Source: Terrihalobacillus insolitus
GTDB lineage: Bacteria; Bacillota; Bacilli; Bacillales; Amphibacillaceae
Direction of reading: 5' to 3'
Assembly (NCBI RefSeq): GCF_028416575.1
Contig: NZ_JAMQKB010000002.1
Location: forward strand, 269,190 to 333,189
Length of the DNA stretch: 64,000 bases
Numbering within the stretch: the stretch's first letter is position 1; each line of letters begins with the position of its first letter. The notes beneath the pieces were generated by a model. It made no database searches, was not told where the DNA came from, and saw only the letters and a list, made by a program, of their open reading frames with translations. Shown here piece by piece: positions 1-8,167 of the stretch. The position numbers and the translations under genes are program-made.

Positions 1-12
1 TCCTCCTCCTTC
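1..12 (-). promoter_or_regulatory. Purine-rich RBS-like tract at left edge
   Basis: Read on the minus strand the first bases are a purine run (GGAAGGAGGAGGA). It looks like a strong Shine-Dalgarno sequence for a leftward gene whose start codon would lie just outside the window. Only the tract is visible, so the gene itself is an inference. Confidence 0.35.
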
Positions 13-165
13 CAAAATTAACCCTGTTTTTTCTATCACATTGACACTTCCTTCTCACACCGAAAAATTAAAAATCATCCTAAAACTGAAAAATAATCTT
101 CCTACACAAATACAATTTATGGATAAGTATAACACAGGCATCGATAAAATTAGTACACAATGCTT

Positions 166-217
166 AAGACAAAAAGATACTCCTTTTACAGTAGTAAAAG
201 GAGTATCTTTTTGTCTT
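166..217. terminator. Long perfect hairpin, terminator of fbpB-like gene
   Basis: A 24-bp perfect stem (166-189 pairing with 194-217) encloses a 4-nt AGTA loop. It carries A and T runs on its arms, so it can work in both directions. It lies just beyond the stop codon of the leftward fbpB-like gene and probably ends that transcript. Confidence 0.8.
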
Positions 218-244
218 GTTTAAATCATCTATGGTATGATCTTT

Positions 245-391
245 TTACACGATTTTTTTTGTCGCTTCATTCTTTTTTTGTTGTTTTAACTCCATTTGTT
301 TCTCAATTTCAGTCATTGCTTGTTGATCTCTTAAAAGCTCTTGTTTATTTTGATCAACCAATTCCTGGAAAGTTAACCGACGTGGTCTCAA
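245..391 (-). CDS. fbpB: FbpB-like small basic protein
   Basis: This 48-residue ORF starts with TTG, seven to eight bases after AAGGAG. It begins with basic residues (RPRRLTFQELV) and continues with a charged helix rich in K, Q and E, ending TKKIV. The pattern basic N-terminus, then FxELVxxNKxELLxDxxA, is that of the Fur-regulated basic protein FbpB/FbpC family, which in Bacillus subtilis acts with the small RNA FsrA in iron sparing. A TATAAT-like -10 box lies about 45 bases upstream of the start. I see no clear Fur box, so iron control is inferred from the family only. Confidence 0.72.
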   Translation of the reverse strand: MRPRRLTFQELVDQNKQELLRDQQAMTEIEKQMELKQQKKNEATKKIV

Positions 392-517
392 TTGTGACAC
401 ACTCCTTAGTCTAGTAGTAGTTTTTCTTGTTTCTATTTATATTATACCCAAAAGATCAGCGCACTAATCGAAATTGTTTGAACATTTTGTTAACATTTGC
501 ACACAGGAGGATCTATT

Positions 518-1672
518 TTGAAAAAAAATCTAAATCACCAAGTAACCAATATCGAAATATCGGGTATCCGACAGTTTTTTAACCTAGTATCAAACAAGAA
601 AGACATCATTTCATTAACGATTGGGCAACCAGACTTCCCAACCCCTGAACACATAAAACAAGCTGCAAAGCATGCGATCAATATGAATTATACAACCTAT
701 ACACATAATGCTGGAATAACGCCACTGCGTCAGGCTGTTGCGATGTATATGGAGGAAAAATACAACCTAACTTATCGTTCCGAAGACGAGGTGATTGTTA
801 CTGTCGGTGCTTCTCAGGCTATTGATATCACGCTTAGAACAATCCTGACAGAAGGAGATGAGGTGATCCTACCTGGCCCGATTTACCCAGGTTATGAGCC
901 CCTCATTACACTGACGGGTGCCAAAACAGTGTTTGTAGATACAACAACAAGTGGATTTAAATTAACGAAAGAATTGTTAAGGCAGCACATTTCACCCAAA
1001 ACAAAGTGTCTCATTTTACCCTATCCTTCTAATCCAACTGGTGTCTCGTATACAAAAAAAGAGCTTTCAGAATTGGTAGAGGAATTAAAACAAAGAAACA
1101 TTTTCATTCTTTCTGATGAGATTTATAGCGAACTCAATTATGAGGGGAAACACTACTCGATTGCTCGGTTTGAAGAAATAAAAGATAAAACGATTGTAAT
1201 TAATGGATTATCAAAATCACATGCAATGACAGGTTGGCGTATCGGGTTTTTACTTGCACCGAGGTGGCTTAGTGAACATATATTGAAGGTTCACCAATAT
1301 AATGTGTCTTGCGCAACGTCTATCAGTCAGTATGCTGCATTGGAAGCTTTGACCAACGGGAAAAACGACGCCATATACATGCGTAATGAATATCGAAGCC
1401 GACGTGATTATGTTTATGATCGTTTAACAAAAATGGGATTGGAAGTAACCAAACCAGACGGTGCATTTTACTTTTTCCCAAAACTTGCGTTAGGCACTAT
1501 GTCCTCTTTTGAACTAGGAATAAAGCTGTTAGAAGAAGCCAAGCTTGCATTAGTGCCTGGAGATGCCTTTTCGAAACATGGACAAGGCTACATGCGACTT
1601 TCCTACGCATATGACAGAGAAACATTAGAGAAAGGATTGGATCGGCTTGAAAATTTTATACAAAAGAAATAA
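518..1672 (+). CDS. patA: PLP-dependent aminotransferase, PatA-like
   Basis: Class I/II fold-type I aminotransferase of 384 residues. The start chosen is TTG at 518, seven bases after AGGAGG; an in-frame ATG at 497 lies upstream of that site. The SNPTG motif and the Schiff-base lysine in GLSKSHAMTGWR (K233) are intact, and the C-terminal arginine lies in MRLSYA. The closest family I recognise is Bacillus PatA, N-acetyl-L,L-diaminopimelate aminotransferase of the acetylated lysine/DAP branch, but alanine or aspartate specificity cannot be excluded from sequence alone. It stands alone, with a mobile repeat 46 bases downstream. Confidence 0.8.
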   Translation: MKKNLNHQVTNIEISGIRQFFNLVSNKKDIISLTIGQPDFPTPEHIKQAAKHAINMNYTTYTHNAGITPLRQAVAMYMEEKYNLTYRSEDEVIVTVGASQAIDITLRTILTEGDEVILPGPIYPGYEPLITLTGAKTVFVDTTTSGFKLTKELLRQHISPKTKCLILPYPSNPTGVSYTKKELSELVEELKQRNIFILSDEIYSELNYEGKHYSIARFEEIKDKTIVINGLSKSHAMTGWRIGFLLAPRWLSEHILKVHQYNVSCATSISQYAALEALTNGKNDAIYMRNEYRSRRDYVYDRLTKMGLEVTKPDGAFYFFPKLALGTMSSFELGIKLLEEAKLALVPGDAFSKHGQGYMRLSYAYDRETLEKGLDRLENFIQKK

Positions 1673-1718
1673 TGAACGATAGCAGAGATGGCAATGCCAT
1701 CTCTTTACTTATCACTAA

Positions 1719-1844
1719 GCGAACTCGTTTCAGCAAGCTGAAACATCGGGGGAATCAGATGGAGTCTCGACTCCACCTAATTGGAAATTCTCACCTACGC
1801 TTCGCTTAGAGGTGGGGGTCTAAAACCCTAAAACCATTTAAAGA
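1719..1844. repeat. Palindromic mobile repeat, copy A
   Basis: A 126-bp element made of three successive hairpins (TTTCAGCAAGCTGAAA; TGGAGTCTCGACTCCA; CACCTACGCTTCGCTTAGAGGTG), ending in TCTAAAACCCTAAAACC. An almost identical copy in opposite orientation occupies 33173-33297; I count three substitutions and one indel. No ORF is inside. The layout resembles non-autonomous palindrome-associated elements derived from IS200/IS605 ends. In this copy some substitutions break stem pairing that is perfect in copy B. Confidence 0.85.
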
Positions 1845-1849
1845 TAAAA

Positions 1850-1871
1850 AAATCCTTTATACAAAGGATTT
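1850..1871 (-). terminator. Terminator of Spo0E-like gene
   Basis: A 9-bp perfect stem (AAATCCTTT/AAAGGATTT) with a 4-nt loop, followed on the minus strand by a T run. It lies seven bases past the stop of the leftward Spo0E-like gene. Confidence 0.85.
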
Positions 1872-1877
1872 AATGAA

Positions 1878-2045
1878 CTAATTTTTGTTATTGTTTTTAT
1901 ACGACTCATATACATTTAAGAGCCTGTCCAATTCTTGACTAATTTTAATCGAATCTTCACTCGTAAATCCTTTTTTTAAGGCAACCTCGGTCATTTTATT
2001 TCTCAAATGTTCAATTCTCTCCAAAAGCTGTTCTAGATTACACAC
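1878..2045 (-). CDS. Spo0E family aspartyl-phosphate phosphatase (short)
   Basis: This 55-residue ORF starts at GTG (2045). An ATT start at 2051, nine bases after GAGGGGG, is an alternative. The protein is two helices joined by a short linker and carries the family signature SQELDRLLN near residue 40. Spo0E-type proteins dephosphorylate Spo0A~P and delay sporulation; the specific target here is inferred. A second Spo0E-like gene lies just upstream on the same strand. Confidence 0.82.
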   Translation of the reverse strand: MCNLEQLLERIEHLRNKMTEVALKKGFTSEDSIKISQELDRLLNVYESYKNNNKN

Positions 2046-2156
2046 CTTAATACCGGGTTACCCCCTCTCATAGACAGCCAATTTTTTATATTCTACCATA
2101 TTAGAACTTTATATAATAGAATATTTTCTTCAACCTTTTAACAAATTAAGTACAAA

Positions 2157-2354
2157 TTACATGCTATTGTTTTTATATAAAAAGTACTTATTAATCAATA
2201 AGTCTAGTTCTTGGCTTTCTTGAACAGTCTTCACATCGGATAACCCGTATAAATTTGCCGTCTTAACCATTTCTTTTCTTTTTTCAGAAATTTTTCTTTG
2301 GAGTACATACTCCTTTTTCTCCATTAATTCTAATTCTTTCTGCATACTCCCCAT
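2157..2354 (-). CDS. Spo0E family aspartyl-phosphate phosphatase
   Basis: The 65-residue product has the Spo0E signature SQELDLLINKYF near the C-terminus, preceded by a charged helix with MEKKEYVLQRKI. The open frame runs back to 2447. A good sigma-A promoter at 2389-2417 would start transcription downstream of that, so I place the start at the internal ATG at 2354. It and the following gene (1878-2045) form a tandem pair of Spo0A~P phosphatase candidates about 110 bp apart. Confidence 0.8.
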   Translation of the reverse strand: MGSMQKELELMEKKEYVLQRKISEKRKEMVKTANLYGLSDVKTVQESQELDLLINKYFLYKNNSM

Positions 2355-2388
2355 TACCCTTCTTTTATATATTTCACAAACGCTAATG

Positions 2389-2417
2389 AGTATGACAGAG
2401 TGAACAAAAGTTGTAAA
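2389..2417 (-). promoter_or_regulatory. Sigma-A promoter of Spo0E-like gene
   Basis: On the minus strand TTTACA is followed after 17 bases by CATACT. This gives a start about 30 bases before the ATG at 2354 and excludes the longer reading frame to 2447. Confidence 0.6.
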
Positions 2418-2604
2418 GAGATTCGCAAAATTAGACAAACTTTTCAAAAAAATATCGAACCATTAGCACTAAAGGGCTGTTTTGGCGACAAATACCGACA
2501 ATTAACTCGGTTGCCCCACTCTTTTTTCACCTGTTTTTTTCTATCATTTTATTTCATTAAATGGTATCTTTAAATTACATATGTAAAAAGGAGCATTAAA
2601 TTCT

Positions 2605-2952
2605 ATGTACTACAAACGTAATGAGCCCTATCGTTATTCCTTTCCCGAACCAGTACAAGGCACCCTAGAAGACATAACAGAAGAAAGGGATGCTGTTTTT
2701 GACGTATATCTACTTGACCTAAGCTTAAGCGGGGCTAAAATCACATGCCCCCTAGACTCGCCAATCGAAAAATGGACGACTTATATGTTACGGTTTTCAC
2801 TTAAGGATGAGGATTTTCACACTGCAGTGAACCTAGTTTGGATCAGACAAGCTGGTAAAATATCTATTGGGGGGTTAAAGTTGGATTCTGATAACGAATT
2901 TCGACAGCGTATTACTAGCATATTAAAACAGTTAGCTAAAGCCAATACATAA
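2605..2952 (+). CDS. Single-domain PilZ protein
   Basis: This 115-residue protein consists almost wholly of one PilZ domain. An arginine pair near the N-terminus (KRNEPYRY) precedes the DxSxxG motif in DLSLSGAKI, then a beta-barrel region (VNLVWIRQ, SIGGLKL) and a C-terminal helix. PilZ domains bind cyclic di-GMP; here the arginines are four residues apart rather than the usual three, so binding is probable but unproven. GGAG lies eleven bases before the ATG, a long spacing. It is followed after 52 bp by signal peptidase I on the same strand. Confidence 0.75.
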   Translation: MYYKRNEPYRYSFPEPVQGTLEDITEERDAVFDVYLLDLSLSGAKITCPLDSPIEKWTTYMLRFSLKDEDFHTAVNLVWIRQAGKISIGGLKLDSDNEFRQRITSILKQLAKANT

Positions 2953-3004
2953 CCAGTCAAACATAATAATCCATCTTGTGTCGATACAGAAAGGAAGTAC
3001 AATC

Positions 3005-3526
3005 ATGTCAAGTCATACGAATAGCGAATGGATAGATTGGCTAAAAGCCATTTTCATTGCTATAATTCTTGCATTTATCTTAAGAACTTTCCTATTTTCT
3101 ACCTCGATTGTTCTAGGGGAAAGCATGTATCCAACTTTAGAAGATGGAGAGCGTATACTATTTAATAAATTTGTTTATCTTGTCGATGAACCTAATCGGG
3201 GTGATATTGTAATCATTCAACGCCCAAACAAAAATTACGTAAAGCGTGTCATTGCATTACCTGAAGAAACGATCTCTGTCAAAGACGGTGCTTTATATAT
3301 AAACGGGGAAAAGTATACGCAATCCTTTCTTGAAAAACAAGCTATAATGAGGACAGGAAATTTTGGCCCGATCACTGTTCCACCTAACAGTTATTTTGTA
3401 ATGGGAGATAATCGTGGTATAAGTAGGGATAGTCGAAATGGATTAGGCTTTATTTATAAAGATGAAATTGTTGGCCGTACAGAATTTATCATCTACCCGA
3501 TTGATGAATGGGATAGAACAAAATAA
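3005..3526 (+). CDS. sipS: Type I signal peptidase
   Basis: Membrane-bound serine protease of 173 residues that removes signal peptides from exported proteins. There is one N-terminal membrane segment (about residues 13-31). The catalytic serine is S40 in GESMYPTL, the general-base lysine is K80 in YVKRVIALP, and the conserved GDNR box is present (MGDNRGISRDSR). The start is ATG 3005 after AAAGGAAG; the longer frame to 2978 has no better site. Size and single anchor fit the Gram-positive SipS/SipT group. A hairpin terminator follows. Confidence 0.93.
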   Translation: MSSHTNSEWIDWLKAIFIAIILAFILRTFLFSTSIVLGESMYPTLEDGERILFNKFVYLVDEPNRGDIVIIQRPNKNYVKRVIALPEETISVKDGALYINGEKYTQSFLEKQAIMRTGNFGPITVPPNSYFVMGDNRGISRDSRNGLGFIYKDEIVGRTEFIIYPIDEWDRTK

Positions 3527-3556
3527 GTCCTGACAATCGACTTATTGACGCACACT

Positions 3557-3603
3557 ACATAAAAGGGGATCAAAAGAATAATATTTTGCACCCCCTTTTA
3601 TGT
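3557..3603. terminator. Terminator after signal peptidase gene
   Basis: Twelve-base perfect arms (ACATAAAAGGGG and its complement) flank a 23-base loop. The hairpin lies 30 bases past the sip stop and can act in both directions, so it may also end the leftward transcript of the small gene at 3700-3780. Confidence 0.65.
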
Positions 3604-3699
3604 ACTTTATGAAAGATTTTCGTCGGATCAAAATATAAGAAATATCTCATTTTCCGATTTTTGGATAATGTTTTTCCTTTTAAATCACTGTCACGAATA

Positions 3700-3780
3700 T
3701 TAACCTCTGTCAAAAATGCAATAACCAATATTCAATAGAATGATACCCAATCCAACAACAAACATGATAATCTCCAACAC
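3700..3780 (-). CDS. Putative 26-residue membrane peptide
   Basis: A GTG-started ORF of 26 codons preceded by AAAGGAGGGG at ideal distance (seven bases). The product is one hydrophobic segment (IIMFVVGLGIILLNIGY) with an acidic residue at the N-terminus and CIFDRG at the end. I recognise no family. It could be a small membrane regulator or a type I toxin-like peptide; nothing in the sequence decides. The strong ribosome binding site is the main argument that it is translated. Confidence 0.45.
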   Translation of the reverse strand: MLEIIMFVVGLGIILLNIGYCIFDRG

Positions 3781-3950
3781 TTAGAACCCCTCCTTTGAAT
3801 TTCTTTAGGACATTAGTTTAAAATTGACTAAAGATGATAAGATCTATTGTTTCCACTTTTATACTACCAAGAAATGAATATCAAATAAAGAAAAATATAT
3901 GGTAAACTATTAGCAGTGCGTATTTTTTTGACGGAAGTGGGTGAGCAATT

Positions 3951-5108
3951 ATGTTCTATTGCCCATATTGTGGTAGCATAATTAAAGATGATGAACAGTT
4001 TTGTATTCAATGTGGCAAGAAATTGCCTTCAGACATGTATACTCGTATGGAAAAACCTGCACCAAATCGGTTCTGGTATCTCCCTTTCATCTCTGTCTTT
4101 TTTATTTTGGCCATTATAGGGAGTTTTTATTTATTTTTAAACTACAAAACAACTCAAGCCAAGGAACTATACTTAGAAGGAGAACAATTAGCATTAGATG
4201 GCAGTTATGACAAAGCAAGCTCTGCATTTACAGAAGCACTATCCTACAAGCCGAATTTCCCAGCAGCAGAAACAAATCAAGTGTTTATGGGTATTGCTAA
4301 AAAAGTTACCAACTTACTTAATGATGCGCAGGAACAATCAAAGGAAAACTCTTTCAACGAAGCATTGGAACTTATCGATAGCGCTGAAAACAAGCTTCAG
4401 AATTATAATGGTGAGGTAGTCAATGAACTCATCAAATCGATATCGGAGCAAAGAAATTCGATCAAGTTGCAACAGCTTACTGTTGAAATGAATAATGATC
4501 CAACCATTGAAGAATTGAAAACATTATTGTGGCAGGCCCAAGCTATTAAACTAGAAGAAGCAACTCGAATTGCAACCGAAATAAGAGACAGAATCATTGC
4601 TTATACATTTTCTCGTGCTAGTGAACTACTAAATAATAAGCAATTTTCCGATGCAAAGGCCACTGTAAAAGAAGGCTTAAAATATGCTCCAGAATCCGAC
4701 AAGTTAGTCAGTCTTAAAACAACAATTGAAAAAGAAAAAACAGCATTTGAGACAGCTCAGCAACACAGAATTGAACAAGCAATAAATGCAGCTGAAGAAG
4801 AAGAAAAATGGAATGAAAACGAAGCAGTTTCCCTTCAAGATACAACATTAGAAGAAGATAAACAGCAAAATATTGTCGTGAAAGGAAAAATTAAAAGTCT
4901 TGCTACCGTTCCTATTACATCTGTATCTATCCAATACCAAATTTTAGATAAAGATGGGTATGAGATTACTTCTAATGAGGTGTTTGTGAACCCTAACACC
5001 ATATATCCCGAAGAAAACGGGGAATTTGAGTTCACCCACTATGACATTAAAGAAGATGTCACGAACATTCAGGTGAAAGTAACGAAAATAAAATGGTTTG
5101 TAGACTAG
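3951..5108 (+). CDS. Zinc-ribbon, TPR-like membrane protein
   Basis: The 385-residue protein begins with a zinc ribbon (CPYCGSIIKDDEQFCIQCGKK), followed by a membrane segment at about residues 42-64. Next comes an extracytoplasmic helical region with a TPR-like repeat (LALDGSYDKASSAFTEAL) and further coiled segments. It ends with a beta-rich FxLYD-like domain (VVKGKIKSLATVPITSVSIQY). Such proteins probably sense or tether at the membrane; no reaction can be assigned. It ends 17 bp before the HtrA-like protease gene, so the two are probably cotranscribed and may act together in the envelope. Confidence 0.7.
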   Translation: MFYCPYCGSIIKDDEQFCIQCGKKLPSDMYTRMEKPAPNRFWYLPFISVFFILAIIGSFYLFLNYKTTQAKELYLEGEQLALDGSYDKASSAFTEALSYKPNFPAAETNQVFMGIAKKVTNLLNDAQEQSKENSFNEALELIDSAENKLQNYNGEVVNELIKSISEQRNSIKLQQLTVEMNNDPTIEELKTLLWQAQAIKLEEATRIATEIRDRIIAYTFSRASELLNNKQFSDAKATVKEGLKYAPESDKLVSLKTTIEKEKTAFETAQQHRIEQAINAAEEEEKWNENEAVSLQDTTLEEDKQQNIVVKGKIKSLATVPITSVSIQYQILDKDGYEITSNEVFVNPNTIYPEENGEFEFTHYDIKEDVTNIQVKVTKIKWFVD

Positions 5109-5125
5109 AGCAATGGGGGGAGAAA

Positions 5126-6298
5126 ATGACAAAGAAAAAAAAAGTTTTTCCTATCCTGCTAACCTGTTTTCTGTTATTACTCGGAGCTTTAAGTGTTTCT
5201 AAACTATATGAAAAATGGAACAAGGATTCGCTGTCCGTAAAAAATACTTTAGCAACAAAAGTGAAAGTGGATGATAACGAAAATAAAGATTTAAAAACGA
5301 TTATCCACGAGGCCCAAAAAGGGGTTGTCCAAATTGAAGCAGCCGGAGAAGAAAGTGACATGATTGGTTCAGGATTCCTCTATAATGAAAAAGGAGACAT
5401 TATCACCAATGCCCACGTTGTAAAGGACGCGAATGCTATATATGTCAAAACCACAAATGCCAGCACATATCCTGCAGCAGTTGTTGGTATTGGAAAAGAA
5501 ACTGACATTGCAGTTATTCGTGTACCACAACTTGCCAATCAAAGTCCAATGCAACTAGAGCAAAATATCGTAACAGATGTGGGAGATGAAATCATAGCTG
5601 TCGGCAGCCCATTAGGCTTTCAAAATTCAGTAACACTCGGAATCATTTCTGGAATGAATCGTAGCTTTTCAATAGATGATTTCTCATATACTAATGTGTT
5701 TCAAATATCCGCTAATATTACGAACGGTAATAGTGGTGGACCATTAATCAATCGTGATTCAGGAAAAGTGATCGGAATAAATTCTGCAGGAGCTGAAGAA
5801 GGAACAATTGGATTTAGTATACCAATTAAAAATATAATCGATCAAGTTACCGAATGGTCAAAAACCGCGGACGAGGATACACTTGAATATGCAACACTTG
5901 AAAATGAAGTAAAAGAAATAGATCAAGAGCAATTAAAAGAGGATGCGACCTATCTCATCCAGTATTTTTTTAGTAGTCTCGAAGTAAGAGATTATGTGAA
6001 TGCGTATGCTTTGTTAGGCAGTGATTGGCAAAGTCAAACGACTTATCAAGAGTTTCGTGAGTCCTTTGTCCGTGTTGTCACTACTACAATTACAAATATC
6101 GATATAACCTTAGTGGAAGAACAACAATTTATGGTAAAGGTGAATGCCGATAGTACCATTAGACAATCTGATCAGACGACCCAAAAGGTAACCTCTACGT
6201 TTGCATTTGAAGTTGGATATGAAAATGATCAGCTCAAAATTTTAAACAGTGAACAATCACCCCTTAACTTAGAAGATCAAGTTGATCCTAACAACTAG
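5126..6298 (+). CDS. Membrane-anchored trypsin-like serine protease
   Basis: S1C/HtrA-type protease of 390 residues with an N-terminal membrane anchor (about residues 7-25). The catalytic triad is visible: H97 in TNAHVVKD, D127 in TDIAVIRV and S203 in NGNSGGPLIN. Unlike classical HtrA there is no recognisable PDZ domain. The last 120 residues (from YLIQYFFSSLEVRDYVNAY) look like an NTF2-like fold. The start is ATG 5126 after a GGGGGGAG site. It follows the zinc-ribbon TPR protein at 17 bp and is closed by a very strong hairpin. Confidence 0.85.
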   Translation: MTKKKKVFPILLTCFLLLLGALSVSKLYEKWNKDSLSVKNTLATKVKVDDNENKDLKTIIHEAQKGVVQIEAAGEESDMIGSGFLYNEKGDIITNAHVVKDANAIYVKTTNASTYPAAVVGIGKETDIAVIRVPQLANQSPMQLEQNIVTDVGDEIIAVGSPLGFQNSVTLGIISGMNRSFSIDDFSYTNVFQISANITNGNSGGPLINRDSGKVIGINSAGAEEGTIGFSIPIKNIIDQVTEWSKTADEDTLEYATLENEVKEIDQEQLKEDATYLIQYFFSSLEVRDYVNAYALLGSDWQSQTTYQEFRESFVRVVTTTITNIDITLVEEQQFMVKVNADSTIRQSDQTTQKVTSTFAFEVGYENDQLKILNSEQSPLNLEDQVDPNN

Positions 6299-6310
6299 AA
6301 GCATTTATTT

Positions 6311-6358
6311 AATTACACCAAAACGAGCTTGGAATTCCAAGCTCGTTTTGGTGTAATT
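6311..6358. terminator. 48-nt perfect palindrome terminator
   Basis: A perfect palindrome with two 24-base arms centred on GAATTC, 12 bp after the protease stop. It contains a GC-rich core flanked by A/T runs and should act as a bidirectional terminator. Confidence 0.75.
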
Positions 6359-6382
6359 AAAATGTGAGTTCATCCTCTTTAA

Positions 6383-6653
6383 GTGCGTGTTCAAAAAGTC
6401 ACCGAATTAGAAGCAAGCAGGTCGAGGTGGCGTAGTTTTGAGGAGCGCAGTGTAGACATAACCTACATGAGCACAAGGAATGCTTCCCCGAATATACATC
6501 GCACGAAGGAAAAGTGGGTTTCTTTTCCAAGGACCAGAAAAACAAGCCATTTAAGGAATACAGGCTAAGACCGCCACGTCCTGTGGCAACGCCTGCATGA
6601 CCCACATCGTGTGGGCCTGAGATGCGCAGCTTATCATTTGGTGACTTTTTGAA
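6383..6653. mobile_element. MITE-like element, copy 1
   Basis: About 271 bp without coding capacity, bounded by inverted ends TTCAAAAAGTCACC and GGTGACTTTTTGAA. The 12-bp direct repeat CATCCTCTTTAA flanks it (6371-6382 and 6654-6665), consistent with a target-site duplication. A second, rearranged copy in opposite orientation lies at 55011-55280, sharing TTCGTGCGA, CCTCGACCTGCTTGC and GCCACAGGACGTGGCG blocks. A single end remains near 24826-24841. It abuts the stop codon of ywpF. Confidence 0.75.
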
Positions 6654-6661
6654 CATCCTCT

Positions 6662-7072
6662 TTAAATTCTTTCTTTAAATTCTTCCAACAACTTCTCACC
6701 TTGGTGGCCTTCTTCAATCAACGTTTTTAGCATATGCTCAATCAAACTTTTCTTCCGATCTACTAATGTTCCGATAAATAACACATTAATATGATCACCA
6801 ATTTCATTTACATCTATTACAGTGGACATGAAGGTTGCCGGTTCATTGCTTTCTTTCGTAATTTTAGCTTGAAGCATGATCGGTTCATTATGATTATGAA
6901 ATTCATTAAAATAGACTAGATACGATTTGTCTAAATATGCTTCTAATACCCAATGGTTTTTATCGTCTTCACGATTTATAATGAGCCCATCCAGTAACGG
7001 GATCTTATGTTGGACAATATCCTTCTGCTTATCTTCTAATACATCAAGGGATATCAACTTAAATGTTTTCAA
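6662..7072 (-). CDS. ywpF: YwpF family protein
   Basis: This 136-residue protein matches the B. subtilis YwpF family in length and opening (MKTFKLISLDV ... DGLIINREDDKNHWVLEAY). It starts at TTG after AAGGAGGTG. No catalytic motif is visible and the family has no established function. The MITE-like element ends within a few bases of its stop codon. Confidence 0.72.
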   Translation of the reverse strand: MKTFKLISLDVLEDKQKDIVQHKIPLLDGLIINREDDKNHWVLEAYLDKSYLVYFNEFHNHNEPIMLQAKITKESNEPATFMSTVIDVNEIGDHINVLFIGTLVDRKKSLIEHMLKTLIEEGHQGEKLLEEFKERI

Positions 7073-7131
7073 CTGAGCACCTCCTTGAGGCCTTTTGTCA
7101 TATTATTTGTAAACGTTTCAACAACAAAAAA

Positions 7132-8154
7132 TTAACCACCAATATAAGACATTTCTATTTTTTCACGTTTGGTGACTTTCCCCTCTGCACGCTCATCTGA
7201 ATAGCGATCCTTTCGATTGGACCAAATACTTATCAACTTTTCTTCTAATTGTTCATCGGTAATACCATCCCGTAGTAAGACTCTTAGATCATGACCTGAT
7301 CCAGCAAAAAGACAAGTGAATATTTTGCCGTCTGCAGACAAACGAACCCTTGTGCAGCTTCCACAAAAAGAATCAGTTACAGAAGAAATCACACCAATCT
7401 CGCCTACTCCATCCTTGTATTGATATCTTGAAGCAACTTCACCAAAATAGTTTTGCTCGACAGGAACAAGCGGGAGTTCAGTGTCTATTTGATCAACAAT
7501 GTCTTTCTTCGTTATGACTGCGTCCATATTCCATCCGTTATGGTTTCCAACGTCCATAAATTCAATAAATCGAAGGATTACGCCTTTATCCTTAAAATGT
7601 CTCGCCATTGGAAGAATCTGACTTTCGTTAAGACCTTTTTTTACTACCATGTTTACTTTTACCTCTAGCCCTGCAGTGATTGCAGCTTGAATGCCTTTTA
7701 AAACAGGTGCAGCTGTTACACCCCTACCATTGATATGTTTAAACACATCATCATCAATTGCGTCAAGACTAATGTTTACTCTTTTCAAGCCTGCATCTTT
7801 AAGTCTTTTAGCTCTTTTTGGTAAAAAAACACCATTTGTCGTTAAAGCAATGTCTTCAATACCTTCAATTTGCAGGAGTTGCTTCACAAGCTGATCTAAG
7901 TTTTGCCGAAGAAGCGGCTCTCCCCCGGTTAGTCGAATTTTTTCTGTACCAAGCTTAGCAAACTTAGTCGCAACCCGAATGATTTCGTCAAAGCTTAACA
8001 ATTGATCCTCATTCAAAAAGCGATATCCTTCTCCAAATATCTCAGCAGGCATACAATAAGTGCATCTAAAATTACATTTATCAATAACAGAAATTCTCAA
8101 GTCTTTTAAGGGTCTATCAAACTTGTCTCTGATGAATGCTTTCTTTTTCCCCAT
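7132..8154 (-). CDS. moaA: GTP 3',8-cyclase MoaA
   Basis: Radical SAM enzyme of 340 residues, first step of molybdopterin synthesis (GTP to 3',8-cyclo-7,8-dihydro-GTP). The N-terminal cluster motif is C27, C31, C34 (CNFRCTYC). The second cluster is in [13 protein letters not shown] with a later FTC, and the protein ends in the essential GG (SYIGG). ATG follows CTAAGGAG. It is 13 bp downstream of moeA, forming a two-gene unit. The other Mo-cofactor genes are not in the window. Confidence 0.95.
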   Translation of the reverse strand: MGKKKAFIRDKFDRPLKDLRISVIDKCNFRCTYCMPAEIFGEGYRFLNEDQLLSFDEIIRVATKFAKLGTEKIRLTGGEPLLRQNLDQLVKQLLQIEGIEDIALTTNGVFLPKRAKRLKDAGLKRVNISLDAIDDDVFKHINGRGVTAAPVLKGIQAAITAGLEVKVNMVVKKGLNESQILPMARHFKDKGVILRFIEFMDVGNHNGWNMDAVITKKDIVDQIDTELPLVPVEQNYFGEVASRYQYKDGVGEIGVISSVTDSFCGSCTRVRLSADGKIFTCLFAGSGHDLRVLLRDGITDEQLEEKLISIWSNRKDRYSDERAEGKVTKREKIEMSYIGG

Positions 8155-8167
8155 TTACCTAAACTCC

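Noticed and set aside
160..414. 84-codon plus-strand ORF
   Set aside because: It is the antisense of the fbpB-like gene and its terminator.
2418..2604. Possible riboswitch between the Spo0E-like and PilZ genes
   Set aside because: The sequence has short stems (ACCGA/TCGGT) but I could not match it to any cyclic di-GMP or other riboswitch consensus.
6383..6656. ORFs on both strands inside the repeat (60-85 codons)
   Set aside because: They fall within the MITE-like element, have no ribosome binding site and are not shared in frame with copy 2.
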